This document shows, piece by piece, positions 24,242 through 33,264 of a stretch of DNA of 64,000 bases (position 1 is the stretch's first letter; each line of letters opens with the position of its first letter). This stretch comes from Bacteroides eggerthii. Lineage in GTDB: Bacteria; Bacteroidota; Bacteroidia; Bacteroidales; Bacteroidaceae. Made by a program: the position numbers and the translations under genes. Location of the stretch: assembly GCF_025146565.1 (NCBI RefSeq), contig NZ_CP102258.1, positions 1,768,001 to 1,832,000 on the forward strand. The letters run 5' to 3'. Under the pieces are notes generated by a model. That model saw only the letters and a program-made list of their open reading frames with translations. It was not told the DNA's origin and did no database searches.

Positions 24242-24898
24242 TCACTTGTTTATCCGTATATCAGGATCGAAACTGTAGTTTCGCTTGCCCTCTATAACCG
24301 TGGCTTGCAGAAATAGTGCCCTGAAACGGTCGAATGTGTTTCTTGCGACGCCGTACCTCCCGCATATCATGGCGATCGTCCGCCCGTCATTTAACAAGCC
24401 GGCTATTTCTTCTCCCGCGTCGATCAGGCGTTGGAGCTTGGTATAGCTTCCCCTCCTGCGACCCAGTATGACGCCTTGTTCCCGTCGTGCCGCCAGGGCC
24501 TCTTTGGTGCGGGCGGATATGAGGTTTCGCTCGATCTCGGCCACCAGGCCGAACGCAAAGCATAACACCTTGCTGTTGATGGTATCGTCAAAAGAATAGC
24601 GATCCTTGGTACTGTACAGGAACACGCCTTTTTCGAGCAGTTCCCCCACGATCGTCATAATATCGGTAAGCGTGCGGCTTAACCTGGAAAGTTCTGTCAC
24701 GATCAACGTGTCCCCGGCTTTTAACCGCTTTACCGTTGCCCCGAGTTTCCGGTCGCGTCTTTTCTTGCTGCCGCTCACGACTTCCGTGACCCAGCAATCC
24801 ACCACCATGTTTCTACTACCGGCAAATCTCGTGATCTCGTGTCGTTGGTTAGTCAGCGTCTGCCTTCCCGTGCTGACCCTTAAATAAGCTACTACCAT
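24242..24898 (-). CDS. Serine recombinase (invertase/resolvase family)
   Basis: A 218-residue protein. VVAYLRVSTGRQ carries the catalytic Ser9. ELSRLSRTLTDIM and the helix ending AEIERNLISARTKEALA are typical resolvase/invertase segments, and a C-terminal HTH (IAMICGRYGVARNTF) follows. Size and layout match bacterial DNA invertases such as the Bacteroides Mpi type. It is divergent from the fimbrial operon. Its start is about 75 bases from an inverted repeat that encloses its own probable promoter. It is a strong candidate for the recombinase that inverts that segment. Confidence 0.85.
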   Translation of the reverse strand: MVVAYLRVSTGRQTLTNQRHEITRFAGSRNMVVDCWVTEVVSGSKKRRDRKLGATVKRLKAGDTLIVTELSRLSRTLTDIMTIVGELLEKGVFLYSTKDRYSFDDTINSKVLCFAFGLVAEIERNLISARTKEALAARREQGVILGRRRGSYTKLQRLIDAGEEIAGLLNDGRTIAMICGRYGVARNTFDRFRALFLQATVIEGKRNYSFDPDIRINK

Positions 24899-24971
24899 AG
24901 TCGGAAAAATTAAAAAAGCACGAAATTGCCTTTTCCCGACAATTAAAAGGTATAATCACTCTATTTATTTG

Positions 24972-25140
24972 CACGATAAATCGTTCGTTTTCAGAGGCAA
25001 AGGTATTGTATTTATTTCAACTAGACAAGCATTTCGTGCAAAATATTGAATAATAGAACATTAAAAGACGGGATTAGCTTTAGAAAGTATTTCGAATCAA
25101 TAAAATAATAATTTCACTAAAAAACGAAGGATAAAAAGTG
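24972..25140. repeat. Inverted repeat bounding a candidate invertible promoter
   Basis: The arm 24972-24991 matches the complement of 25121-25140 at 15 of 20 positions. Both have outer CAC and the shared core TTCGTTTT on one strand. About 129 bases lie between the arms. The segment sits between the serine recombinase (start 24898) and the first fimbrial gene (start 25239). Confidence 0.65.
24998..25028 (-). promoter_or_regulatory. Promoter inside the inverted repeat, pointing at the recombinase
   Basis: On the minus strand TTG-N20-TACCTTTG matches the Bacteroidetes consensus. The -7 box is 24998-25005 and the -33 TTG is 25026-25028. As drawn, the transcript would begin near 24990 and run into the recombinase. 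If the segment were inverted, the same promoter would sit at about 25107-25114 pointing at the fimbrial operon. Confidence 0.6.
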
Positions 25141-25183
25141 AATCACTGCTTGTTTTCGCGTGCTTGCAATTTAATAATGTAAT

Positions 25184-25222
25184 GTACCGGGGTGGCTGTT
25201 TCCTGCACATGCCTCCCGGTAC
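25184..25222 (+). promoter_or_regulatory. Leader hairpin before the fimbrial operon
   Basis: A perfect 8-bp stem, GTACCGGG with CCCGGTAC, encloses 23 bases and ends 16 bases before the start at 25239. It may affect translation or transcript stability; there is no T run, so it is not an ordinary terminator. Confidence 0.45.
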
Positions 25223-25238
25223 GGATAAAACAGAATAT

Positions 25239-26537
25239 ATGAGAAAAAGCTTACTCGTCTTGCCGTTTCTGTTGCTGCTGTCCGCCGGTTTCTCGGTGGC
25301 CCAGGAGCCACTACCGCGTGACACCGCCGCTGTGAAGGTCTATTTCCAGCAGGGACAGGCCACGCTGGATTCCACGTTCCGGGACAACGGTTCCCGCCTG
25401 GACTCGTTCTCCCGCCGTCTGGCCTCGTTTCGGGGTGATACCACCTTCCAGATTCGATCGGTTCGCGTCGTTTCCGGAGCTTCCCCGGAGGGTTCCTCCA
25501 AAATCAACAGGAGTTTGTCGGAACGGCGTGCCACGGCCATCCGCTCCTATCTCGAAAAGCGGGTTTCCCTGGATGGTCACGCCTTTGAGGTCGAATCTCC
25601 CGGCGTGGACTGGGAGGGCCTCGCCTCCCTGGTCGAATCCTCCGATATGTCCTACCGGGACGAAGTGCTGGAGATACTGTATCATACTCCCGAGTTCGTT
25701 ATCCGTGAGGGCAAGGTCGTGGATAGCCGCCAGCGTCAGCTGGGCATGCTGCACGGCGGCGAGCCGTGGTGTTACATGGAAGAGCGCTTCTTCCCGGAAC
25801 TGCGCGCCTCGGGAGTGCTCGTCGTCGTTGAAACCGGGCGGGAGGATACTTCCAGCCCTGAACCGGTCGCCCCGCCGCGCGATACCGTTGTCGTAGAGCA
25901 CCGGGACACGGTGGAGGTCATCCGACGCGACACGATGGATGTACTTTGCCCTATTGTCCCGGCCCGCAAACCCTTCTACATGTCGCTGAAAACAAACTTG
26001 CTCTACGACGTGGCCCTGGTGCCGAATATCGGAGCGGAGTTCTACCTGGGCCGCGGCTGGTCGCTGGGCGGTAATTGGATGTACGCCTGGTGGAACAGCA
26101 AGAAGCGTCATAATTACTGGCGCCTCTACGGCGGGGAGCTGGAGATCCGCAAATACTTCGGTCGTCGCGCGGCAGAAAAACCGCTTACCGGGCATCACCT
26201 GGGACTCTACGGGCAGCTGTTCACGTACGACTTCGAGCTCGGGGGTACGGGTTACATGGGCGGCAAACCGGGCGGCACGCTTTGGGAGAAGATGAACTAC
26301 GCTGTGGGTCTGGAATACGGCTACTCGCTGCCCGTCGCCCGTCGCCTGAACCTGGATTTCGTCATCGGCTTGGGCTACTGGGGCGGCGAATACCATACAT
26401 ACGACCCCGTCGACGATCATTATGTCTGGAAAGAGACCAGGCAGCGCCACTGGTTCGGGCCCACGAAAGCGGAAATCTCCCTCGTGTGGCTGATCGGCCG
26501 GGGTAATTACAACGAAAAGAAAGGAGGCAAGCGATGA
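25239..26537 (+). CDS. DUF3575/OmpA-like outer-membrane protein of the fimbrial operon
   Basis: From ATG 25239 the product has 432 residues with a signal peptide (MRKSLLVLPFLLLLSAGFSVAQ). Residues 35-210 resemble an OmpA-like periplasmic domain (QIRSVRVVSGASPEGSS, LSERRATAIRSYLEKR). From about residue 235 a beta-barrel-like DUF3575 domain follows (KTNLLYDVALVPNIGAEFYL, GWSLGGNWMYAWW...). Proteins of this type head Bacteroidales fimbrillin operons. Its stop overlaps the next start (ATGA). The upstream in-frame ATGs (25164 on) lie in the leader hairpin and lack a signal peptide. Confidence 0.75.
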   Translation: MRKSLLVLPFLLLLSAGFSVAQEPLPRDTAAVKVYFQQGQATLDSTFRDNGSRLDSFSRRLASFRGDTTFQIRSVRVVSGASPEGSSKINRSLSERRATAIRSYLEKRVSLDGHAFEVESPGVDWEGLASLVESSDMSYRDEVLEILYHTPEFVIREGKVVDSRQRQLGMLHGGEPWCYMEERFFPELRASGVLVVVETGREDTSSPEPVAPPRDTVVVEHRDTVEVIRRDTMDVLCPIVPARKPFYMSLKTNLLYDVALVPNIGAEFYLGRGWSLGGNWMYAWWNSKKRHNYWRLYGGELEIRKYFGRRAAEKPLTGHHLGLYGQLFTYDFELGGTGYMGGKPGGTLWEKMNYAVGLEYGYSLPVARRLNLDFVIGLGYWGGEYHTYDPVDDHYVWKETRQRHWFGPTKAEISLVWLIGRGNYNEKKGGKR

Positions 26538-27490
26538 AAAAGATATTCCATACGGTGACAATGGCGGCACTCCTTGTCGCCGCGACATCCTGCGAGCACA
26601 AGGAGCTGTGCCTCGACCACGCGCACGCGGTGGAGGTGGAGGTGGTCTTCGACTGGCGTAACGCTCCCAACGCCGCCCCGGCTTCCATGTCGCTCTACCT
26701 GTTCCCGGGTGACGGCGAGGCGTTGCGTTATGATTTCACGGGTCGCGACGGCGGCACCATCCGCGTTCCTATCGGAAAGTACGAGGCGCTGTGCCTGAAC
26801 TCCGACACCGAAAATATCGTTTACCGGAACACGGAACGCAAGGGTACTTTCGAGGTGACGACCCAGACGAGCCCGCTGCTGGGGGGCCTTTCCGCCCTGG
26901 GCGTGCGCTCCGAGGGTGCCCCGAGGGCTGACGGGGCTGAAGACGAGCGCGTCGCGCTGTCCCCGGATATGCTTTGGAGCGACCACGCGGAAAGCATCGA
27001 GCTGAAACATGTCCCGGTTCGGCAGAGGATCACGCTTTACCCGGAACAGTCGGTTTGCAGGTACACGGTCGAGATCCGCAACGTCGAGAACCTGAAATAT
27101 GTCTTTGGTGTCAGCGGTTCGATCTCAGGCCTCGCGGGAGGCCTGTTGCCCGGCACGGACATGCCCAACGCGAACAAGGGCGCTTACCTTGCCGTGAAAG
27201 TGAACATCACGACCAAGGACGGGGCCCGTGTATATCCGGCAGAATCTGTCGGCGAGTATGATTGGGCCGCCGTGGCTGTCGGCACGAACTGGCAGGCCGG
27301 TAAGAAGTACATCTACACGCTTGACTTCTCGGAGGGTGCCGGTAAGGTCGATCCGGAGAAAGAACAACCTGAAGATCCTACCGTTGACCCGTTCGATCCG
27401 GGCGAGGATATCCTGGGCAGCCCCATCAAGTTCACCGTGGAGGTTAGCGAGTGGGAAGACGCCGGCGCGCAGGATATAACAACTATGTAA
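26534..27490 (+). CDS. Chimeric lipoprotein: DUF5119 N-terminus joined to fimbrillin C-terminus
   Basis: A 318-residue lipoprotein (signal peptide ending VAATSC). Residues 24-205 are a DUF5119 domain (VVFDWRNAPNA, MSLYLFPGDGEALRYDF, LCLNSDTENI, LKYVFGVSGSISGLAGG). From about residue 212 the sequence stops looking like DUF5119 and reads as the end of a fimbrillin (GAYLAVKVNITTKDGARVYP, YDWAAVAVGTNWQAGKKYIY, VDPFDPGEDILGSPIKF). I read this as a deletion that fused two adjacent operon genes at about 27150-27180. The frame is open, so a fusion protein could be made. Confidence 0.7.
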   Translation: MKKIFHTVTMAALLVAATSCEHKELCLDHAHAVEVEVVFDWRNAPNAAPASMSLYLFPGDGEALRYDFTGRDGGTIRVPIGKYEALCLNSDTENIVYRNTERKGTFEVTTQTSPLLGGLSALGVRSEGAPRADGAEDERVALSPDMLWSDHAESIELKHVPVRQRITLYPEQSVCRYTVEIRNVENLKYVFGVSGSISGLAGGLLPGTDMPNANKGAYLAVKVNITTKDGARVYPAESVGEYDWAAVAVGTNWQAGKKYIYTLDFSEGAGKVDPEKEQPEDPTVDPFDPGEDILGSPIKFTVEVSEWEDAGAQDITTM

Positions 27491-27683
27491 CCAACCCTCC
27501 GGTCGCGCGACGGCCGGGCAAACGGGCCGGAAGGGGTTGAACCGGGTAAACGTGTCGTAGGTGAAGAGGCACACGCGCGACACGTTCCGGGGGGAGAGCC
27601 GCGAGAGGGCTTTCCCTGTCCCCTTCCGGTCACTAAAGGCAATTTTCGCCTGAACAAAAAAACAGGATATAAAAAACAGGGCC

Positions 27684-28004
27684 ATGAACAAGCAGGAGCT
27701 GATAAAAGCGGTAGCCGCCGCGAGCGGGTTGTGCGTCGTGGATGCCTCGAAAGAAATGAGCGCTTTCGAGAATATTTTGGAGGACTGTATGGCGCGAGGG
27801 GAAATACTCTCGTGGTCTGGCGTGGGCGCCTTCTGCGTGCGGGAACACAAGGCTCGCCCGGGACGCAACCCGTTCACGGGGTTGGGGATGAGGATTCCGA
27901 CCCGTAAGGTCGTGAAATTTTCCCCGGGAAAGTCCTTGCGCGAGGCTGTCATAAAGAAAGGAATCCACGGGAGGCGTGCTCGATGCACCGATAAGGAAAC
28001 ATGA
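27684..28004 (+). CDS. HU-family DNA-binding protein
   Basis: A 106-residue protein: MNKQELIKAVAAASGLCVVDASKEM, then GVGAFCVREHKARPGRNPFTG and IPTRKVVKFSPGKSLREAV, all typical of the HU/IHF family, with a short extra basic tail. HU-like proteins bend DNA. The position inside a phase-variable fimbrial operon suggests, but does not show, a link to the inversion or to regulation. It sits between the chimera and the large fimbrillin gene. Confidence 0.75.
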   Translation: MNKQELIKAVAAASGLCVVDASKEMSAFENILEDCMARGEILSWSGVGAFCVREHKARPGRNPFTGLGMRIPTRKVVKFSPGKSLREAVIKKGIHGRRARCTDKET

Positions 28005-28022
28005 TATAAATGACTAAATGAC

Positions 28023-30770
28023 ATGAATATGGATCTAAAAAAGAATTTATGCCGGGGGCTCGGGAACCGGAGCCTGCCGGTATTGTTTTCGGTTCTCCTG
28101 TTCGCCTCGTGCCAGGACGACCTGCAAACGAGTGTACACACGGGGCCCGGCATCCGCTTCTCGGTTTCCGACGGGGCGGGATGGCGTGCCACGCGAGCCG
28201 AGGGTAGCCCCGCGGAAGAGACGACCCCGAGGGATTCCCTTCTGGGCGTGCTGCCCCTGCAGGCCGCGGACGGCGGCGAGGGGTTGTACCTGCACGCCAT
28301 GATCTCCGACAATACCGGCAACGCCCTTGCGGATGACGAACGGATCGGCACCCGTTCCGCTCCCGTGAAGGACATGGAGACCTACGGGAATTTCGGGGTC
28401 TTGGCCTACCTCTACACGGGGGCGTGGGACGGCAGCGCCACGCCCGGTTTCATGTACAACACGGAGGTGCGCGGCGATGGCGGCGTGTGGTCGCCCGCGG
28501 CGGATCACAACTGGCCGGGCGAGGGGCAGAAACTCCGTTTCTTCGCTTATGCGCCCTACAACACTCCGGGGATCGAGCTACCCGCACAGCATGAGGCGGG
28601 ATACCCCGGCTTAACCTATACTGTTCCCGAAAAGGTACAAGACCAGAAAGACCTGCTCGTGGCCGCTTCCGGGGAGATGGCGGGCGACCACAACGCCACG
28701 GCCCCGCTGACCTTCAGCCACGCCCTGACCGCCGTCCGGTTCGTTGTCGGTGACGACATGCAAAAAGGAAGTGTGACGAAAATAGCCCTCCGCGGCGTGT
28801 ACGGCAAGGCCGTTTATGATATGGACGGAGACTCGTGGAGTGCTTTCGAGGAAACGAAAGATTTCTCGCAGACGCTTGATAAAAAAGTGGACGGCCAGCC
28901 CGGGAATGAGATCACCTCCGGGGAGGGCACTTTCATGATGATCCCGCAGCAGCTGCCCCAGGGCGCGGAGATCGAGGTGGTCTTTACCGATGACCTGACG
29001 GGAACCGAGCGGACGCTGAAAGCCGACATCGCCGGGGCGACATGGCCCCAGGGCAAGACCGTCACTTACCGGATTTCCACCTCGAGCATCCTCGTCGTGC
29101 CGACTTTCGAGGTGACTGCTCCCGAGGCTTTCACCTATCAAGGAGGTACCAGCGAGTACTCGGTGACCAGCTATCTCGCCGTCTCCCGTGAAGGCGATGC
29201 AACGCAGGGTGTGCCGCTGGCGTGGACGGCCGAGTTCGTCGAGGATGACGGTAGCGGGGGCTACAACGTGATCGACCGTCCTGAATGGCTCACTGCTTTC
29301 ACCGCGAGCGGTAACGGTGGCACGTCTGCCACGATGCTATCTGCCACGATCGCGGCCCAGCAGGGCGTTACCTCCAACCCGCATAACGAGGTGTTGCGGG
29401 CGGCAGCTCCCGTGAGCGGTACCTACGACCTCTCGACCAAGGGCGGCACCGAACCTGTGAACACGGCAAACTGCTACGTTATCAACGCCCCCGGTACATA
29501 CAGCTTGCCGCTGGTTTATGGCAACGCCGTCAAGAACGGGGCGGCCAACACCTCGGCCTATATCCCGTCGGTCATCGACATCCCGGATGAGGAAGAGCGT
29601 TACTTGACACACTTCGTAAACCATCTCGATTCGGTTATCACCGATCCGTATATCTACAACAACGCGAACTGCACGCCCGCCAATGCCACGTTGGTATGGC
29701 AGGACGAGCCGGAACTGGTGACGAACGTCCGCCTTTCGCCTGACAAGCGCGGCTTGCTTTTCGACGTGCCGCAGGAATCGATCAAGCAGGGAAACGCCAT
29801 CGTCGCCGTGCGTGACGCCGCCAACACCATCATGTGGAGCTGGCATATATGGGTGACGGATTTCGTGCCGGGACTCCCCCCGACCGTGGAGGAGCGTTAC
29901 GATCCCCGGAAGACCCAGCGCGACAAGGTCGTGACCAATTACCAAGGGGTGCAATATACCTTTATGGGAAACTGTATCGGCTATTGTTATGAAGGCATCA
30001 CCACCTACGATGCCCGCAGCGTGAAGGTGCGCTTTACACAGGCGGAAACCGGTGCTATAAAGGTCATAACGCTCATACAAACGCCTGCAGTCGTAAATCC
30101 CGGCAATGCGCCCTATTATCAGTTCGGCCGCAAGGATCCGATGCTGCCCGGTATGCTCGACGCTTCTGGTTCCTCTGTCGATAAGAGTTGCTATTCCGAC
30201 GGCTACGCGTTTAAACTCTCGAATGACCAAAGCTCCATCGGCGCTAGCATCCAGAACCCGCATATATTTTATGGCGTGAGAATATCCAGTTGGTTCTCCG
30301 GTGCTCTTCATTATTACAACCTTTGGAGTGCCGACAACATGGAGTATAATGTGCATAACGACAATGCGGTGGTCAAGACGATTTACGATCCCTCGCCCGT
30401 CGGCTACCATCTGCCTGCGTCGAACGCCTTCACGGGATTTACGTTTGATGGCACGCACAGAAGCGGCTACGACAAGATTAATACTCCCTATCGCGACGAC
30501 ACGGAGGCTACCTATAATTTTGGTATGGAGTTGTATTGTAACAAGATGATGGGCCAGGGAAGTTACGACACTGCGGGCGGTACAGTCTTCTTTTCGTTTG
30601 CGGGTCAACGCCCCTATCAGAGAGGCAAGCCTACCATGTGCGGTATAGATGGTACCTGCTGGAAGGCCGTATATGCTACTAACACTGTCATCCGCCGGCC
30701 TTATATAGTTGCCCCGGAAAACACCTACAGCAACGCCAGCGCCTACTTGGTGCAACCCGTTAGGGAATGA
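28023..30770 (+). CDS. Large fimbrillin-family lipoprotein
   Basis: A 915-residue exported lipoprotein with a lipobox LLFASC at about residues 25-31. The N-terminal 350 residues follow the fimbrillin/Mfa plan (MYNTEVRGDGGVWSPAADHNWPG, AYAPYNTPGIELP, LTFSHALTAVRFVV, FMMIPQQLPQGAEI). The C-terminal part ends in a lectin-like or paralogous surface domain with DPSPVGYHLPASNAFTGF. It is probably the tip or accessory fimbrial subunit. It is the last operon gene before a terminator. Confidence 0.75.
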   Translation: MNMDLKKNLCRGLGNRSLPVLFSVLLFASCQDDLQTSVHTGPGIRFSVSDGAGWRATRAEGSPAEETTPRDSLLGVLPLQAADGGEGLYLHAMISDNTGNALADDERIGTRSAPVKDMETYGNFGVLAYLYTGAWDGSATPGFMYNTEVRGDGGVWSPAADHNWPGEGQKLRFFAYAPYNTPGIELPAQHEAGYPGLTYTVPEKVQDQKDLLVAASGEMAGDHNATAPLTFSHALTAVRFVVGDDMQKGSVTKIALRGVYGKAVYDMDGDSWSAFEETKDFSQTLDKKVDGQPGNEITSGEGTFMMIPQQLPQGAEIEVVFTDDLTGTERTLKADIAGATWPQGKTVTYRISTSSILVVPTFEVTAPEAFTYQGGTSEYSVTSYLAVSREGDATQGVPLAWTAEFVEDDGSGGYNVIDRPEWLTAFTASGNGGTSATMLSATIAAQQGVTSNPHNEVLRAAAPVSGTYDLSTKGGTEPVNTANCYVINAPGTYSLPLVYGNAVKNGAANTSAYIPSVIDIPDEEERYLTHFVNHLDSVITDPYIYNNANCTPANATLVWQDEPELVTNVRLSPDKRGLLFDVPQESIKQGNAIVAVRDAANTIMWSWHIWVTDFVPGLPPTVEERYDPRKTQRDKVVTNYQGVQYTFMGNCIGYCYEGITTYDARSVKVRFTQAETGAIKVITLIQTPAVVNPGNAPYYQFGRKDPMLPGMLDASGSSVDKSCYSDGYAFKLSNDQSSIGASIQNPHIFYGVRISSWFSGALHYYNLWSADNMEYNVHNDNAVVKTIYDPSPVGYHLPASNAFTGFTFDGTHRSGYDKINTPYRDDTEATYNFGMELYCNKMMGQGSYDTAGGTVFFSFAGQRPYQRGKPTMCGIDGTCWKAVYATNTVIRRPYIVAPENTYSNASAYLVQPVRE

Positions 30771-30868
30771 GCGTGCGGGAGATGCTTAAAATAGTGAGAC
30801 TCCAGCGATGACAACCGTTCATGCAACGTGTCATTGCTGTTTCAATCCTAAGAAAATCTAAATCGCAG

Positions 30869-30902
30869 GCGGCGGATGGGATAACACCCGCCCGCCGCTT
30901 TG
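30869..30902 (+). terminator. Terminator of the fimbrial operon
   Basis: A 12-bp GC-rich stem (one A-C mismatch and one G-T pair), 30869-30880 with 30887-30898, with a 6-base loop and then TTTGCTTTT. It is 98 bases beyond the fimbrillin stop. Confidence 0.7.
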
Positions 30903-30944
30903 CTTTTAAATTATCAGTCAATTCATCTATAACGATTCAAAGCC

Positions 30945-31811
30945 ATGGAAATGACAGGATTTACACAAAAACTCCAGAAAGAGATCGAGCGTAAGATCGT
31001 CCAGATAGAGACCTCCGATCACAGTATACTGAACAAGTCTATCGAGGCATCACGTGTTTTGGGTGACGCGTTCAAGCGTCTGAAAGAGTTCATCATCTCT
31101 TACGAGTTCGCCAGCGAGGAGGAAGAAATCTTGTTTTTCAAGGAGATAAAACCCCGCCTGTTTTCCCGGTTAATCTATTACCGGAAGATTTACAATATCG
31201 AGATGAACCGTCCGGTGGGGAGTATCGAATCGCAGAAGGAGTACCTCCTGACGGAGATGGATGATCTGGGTCGGTACACCCGCAAACGGCTTGACTTTAT
31301 CCGTTATTACCGCAGCGGCGCCACACACCTGGACAGCCTCTATTTCCTGCGCGGGCAGACCGACACGGAGCAATACCTGGAAACCTTCTACTATGAACTC
31401 GACCCGCAGTTTTCGACAAACGCGGATTTCAAGGTGGCGAAAATCCTGGCCAACGACATGTTGTCGGTTTATCTTATGGGCGAATTGGAATCACTGGAGA
31501 GTACGAACCACCGGAACATGGTTCTCCCATTGCCTGACGTGCGTCCGACATGGCAGGACTCGAAGACGGATCTGACGGAACTTATTTACCTGCTCGACAG
31601 TAAAGGCTGCTTCGGCAATGTGCCACTCACGCAACTGGCCAGCTACATTTCCAACGCTTTCAACGTACACCTCGACATGAACCTTTCGAGGACATTCTGC
31701 GATATGAAAATCCGAAACAACCCGACACCGTGGCTTGACAAGGCGACAGAGGCCCTGCTTAAACGTATGCAGACGTGGAAGCGAAACAAGAAAAACGGCA
31801 ATTCCGAGTAG
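30945..31811 (+). CDS. rteC: RteC-family regulator of a conjugative transposon
   Basis: A 288-residue protein matching the RteC family throughout: an N-terminal helical region (MEMTGFTQKLQKEIERKI), EEEILFFKEIKPRLFSRLIYYRKIYNIE, and a C-terminal winged-helix-like end (LTELIYLLDSKGCFG, SRTFCDMKIRNNPTPWLDK). In CTnDOT, RteC activates excision genes in response to the upstream RteA/RteB system; those partners are not in the window. This copy is intact although the element around it is degenerate. Confidence 0.85.
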   Translation: MEMTGFTQKLQKEIERKIVQIETSDHSILNKSIEASRVLGDAFKRLKEFIISYEFASEEEEILFFKEIKPRLFSRLIYYRKIYNIEMNRPVGSIESQKEYLLTEMDDLGRYTRKRLDFIRYYRSGATHLDSLYFLRGQTDTEQYLETFYYELDPQFSTNADFKVAKILANDMLSVYLMGELESLESTNHRNMVLPLPDVRPTWQDSKTDLTELIYLLDSKGCFGNVPLTQLASYISNAFNVHLDMNLSRTFCDMKIRNNPTPWLDKATEALLKRMQTWKRNKKNGNSE

Positions 31812-31878
31812 AACATGAACCGGTAAGGCACTTTATCCCTTATAGAAGCACTGATAATCAGCGTTGTATATAACAAAA

Positions 31879-31896
31879 AAAACCGAGGTCGGTTTT
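31879..31896 (+). terminator. Small terminator-like hairpin after rteC
   Basis: A 7-bp stem, AAAACCG with CGGTTTT, and loop AGGT, 67 bases beyond rteC. GAGGTCGG inside it can also pair with CCGACCTC at 32009-32016, so an alternative longer structure is possible. Confidence 0.5.
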
Positions 31897-32070
31897 CCCT
31901 CGTAACTGTCTTTGGAACTTTTCTGAACACCCGTGTTTGCACCCGTATGTCTTCACCGCATGAACCGTTGAGAATCAGTTCACTGCAAATTATCAAAAAA
32001 AAGTCGTACCGACCTCGTCTTAAGCTGTCCATATAACCCCGACCTTTGTAACAGACTAAAAAAAAAGAGT

Positions 32071-32355
32071 ATGAAAATCATAGTGTTCGGTTCGCGAGCC
32101 TATAACGAGCTTGTCGGACGTATAGAGAAAATAGAGGGGCCGCAATCGCCTCTCCCCCTGGAAAGGAGCGTGTACGGAATAAGGAGTATATAAACGACGA
32201 ATGGATGGACGGCGAGCAGGTCTGCCGTTACCTGGGCATCAGCGGGCGTACCCTTCAACGCCTCCGCTCGGATCACGTGATCACCTGTTCGACCATCAAC
32301 CGGAAGCTGTATTATTCCCTCACGGAAATCCGCCGTGTCCTGAAGGAGCGTTCCC
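32071..32355 (+). pseudogene. Excisionase-like HTH gene, frameshifted and 3' truncated
   Basis: The ATG at 32071 gives MKIIVFGSRAYNELVGRIEKI, typical of the small element-encoded HTH proteins. At the CCCCC run (about 32155) the frame shifts by one. Adding one C joins it to GKERVRNKEYINDEWMDGEQ and a MerR/excisionase-like HTH (VCRYLGISGRTLQRLRSDHV, RKLYYSLTEIRRVLKE). Near 32350 it runs into the reversed mobilization gene and is cut. Excisionase function is lost unless translated by slippage. Confidence 0.65.
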
Positions 32356-32561
32356 CGGTCGGTCTTTACCACCCGGAACGCCTCGTTGAACACTCTCGCT
32401 TTGATAAAAGCGGCTTTTGACAATAGCCCGGACTGCTCGTAAAGGTCGAGGAAACGGGCATGTTCCACGGCTGAAAAGTTTACCGAAAAGCGGTAAACGG
32501 CCGGGTCGTTTTTCGCGGGTCGTCCCCCTTTGCCCCCTCGGGGCTTTCTGTTCTTTTCCAT
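32350..32561 (-). pseudogene. Mobilization (MobA/MobC-type) protein, N-terminal fragment
   Basis: The ATG at 32561 gives MEKNRKPRGGKGGRPAKNDP, then a mobilization-type core (YRFSVNFSAVEHARFLDLYEQSGLLSKAAFIKARVFNEAF) up to VVKTDRGTL. Beyond about 32350 the frame runs into the HTH gene in antisense and has no mobilization features, so about the first 70 residues remain. The normal protein is a relaxase accessory. Deletion between two convergent genes explains the junction. Confidence 0.6.
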
Positions 32562-33264
32562 CGCATCGAAATTTTAAGGAGAGGCCAGGGCCCCACCGGT
32601 TCCTGAAAATTCCGATCCCTTCGCGGCTTGCCGCCTTTCTGAAAAGCACCGACTCCGGAGGTGCTTTCTCCCCCTTGCGGGCAAGCTGTTTTCTGCTGCA
32701 AAACGAGAATCGTGCAGCAGAAAACACAGCTTGCTATTTGCCCTTTGCAAATACCTTCTGCCCGCTCGCGGACAGAACATTGAAAGAGCCGCCGTAAAAC
32801 GGGGCAAGGACGGCTTCATTAGCGTCGGGATCGTTCACGAGGCAAAGATACCGACCTATTCAATCGCTTGTACTATAATCGATTATGCCACTTGCGTCCA
32901 CTTTGACGCCACACGCGGCCATAGCGGAAAAAGAGCATACAACCCGTGTTTTTAAGGGTTTACTTTGCACGTGAGAACGGATACGGGTAATGACACATCC
33001 CCCTGTCCGCACACGTGCGGACGGATGCAGAAAACACCGTGTGCAGAGGAAAAAGCGGGTCTTTGTCCGGATAAGCAAATGCGGTTGCGCGTGAGTATAA
33101 AATCGGACACGCGCCCATGCACCGGCATACCGGCGTAACAGCCTGCCAGCGCACCAGCATATATGCGTGCCGGCATACCAGCATAAAATCTCATGCCGTC
33201 ACTTGCCCAGATACGTGAAGAGATGAACGATTACCCGATTGTATAACTAAAAACGCATGGAACA
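32562..33264. other. oriT-like non-coding region between mobilization and ParA-type remnants
   Basis: About 700 bases, no convincing gene. It contains GC-rich dyads (GTTTTCTGCTGCA at about 32690 with TGCAGCAGAAAAC at about 32715; CCGCAC-AC-GTGCGG at 33007-33020). At 33110-33190 it has a tract of short repeats, ACCGGCAT/ACCAGCAT. The position between divergent mob and traA-type genes is where the origin of transfer lies in Bacteroides conjugative transposons, so I read it as an oriT relic. Confidence 0.45.

Noticed and set aside
25311..26588. A 425-codon antisense frame over the DUF3575 gene
   Set aside because: It is a shadow of the sense gene, which has a signal peptide and clear domains.
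29337..30755. A 472-codon antisense frame in the large fimbrillin gene
   Set aside because: Long shadow frames are expected in GC-rich coding sequence. It has no signal peptide or known motif, while the sense frame has a lipobox and the fimbrillin plan.
33110..33190. A CRISPR-like repeat tract
   Set aside because: The units are only about 8 bases, irregular, with no spacers and no cas genes.
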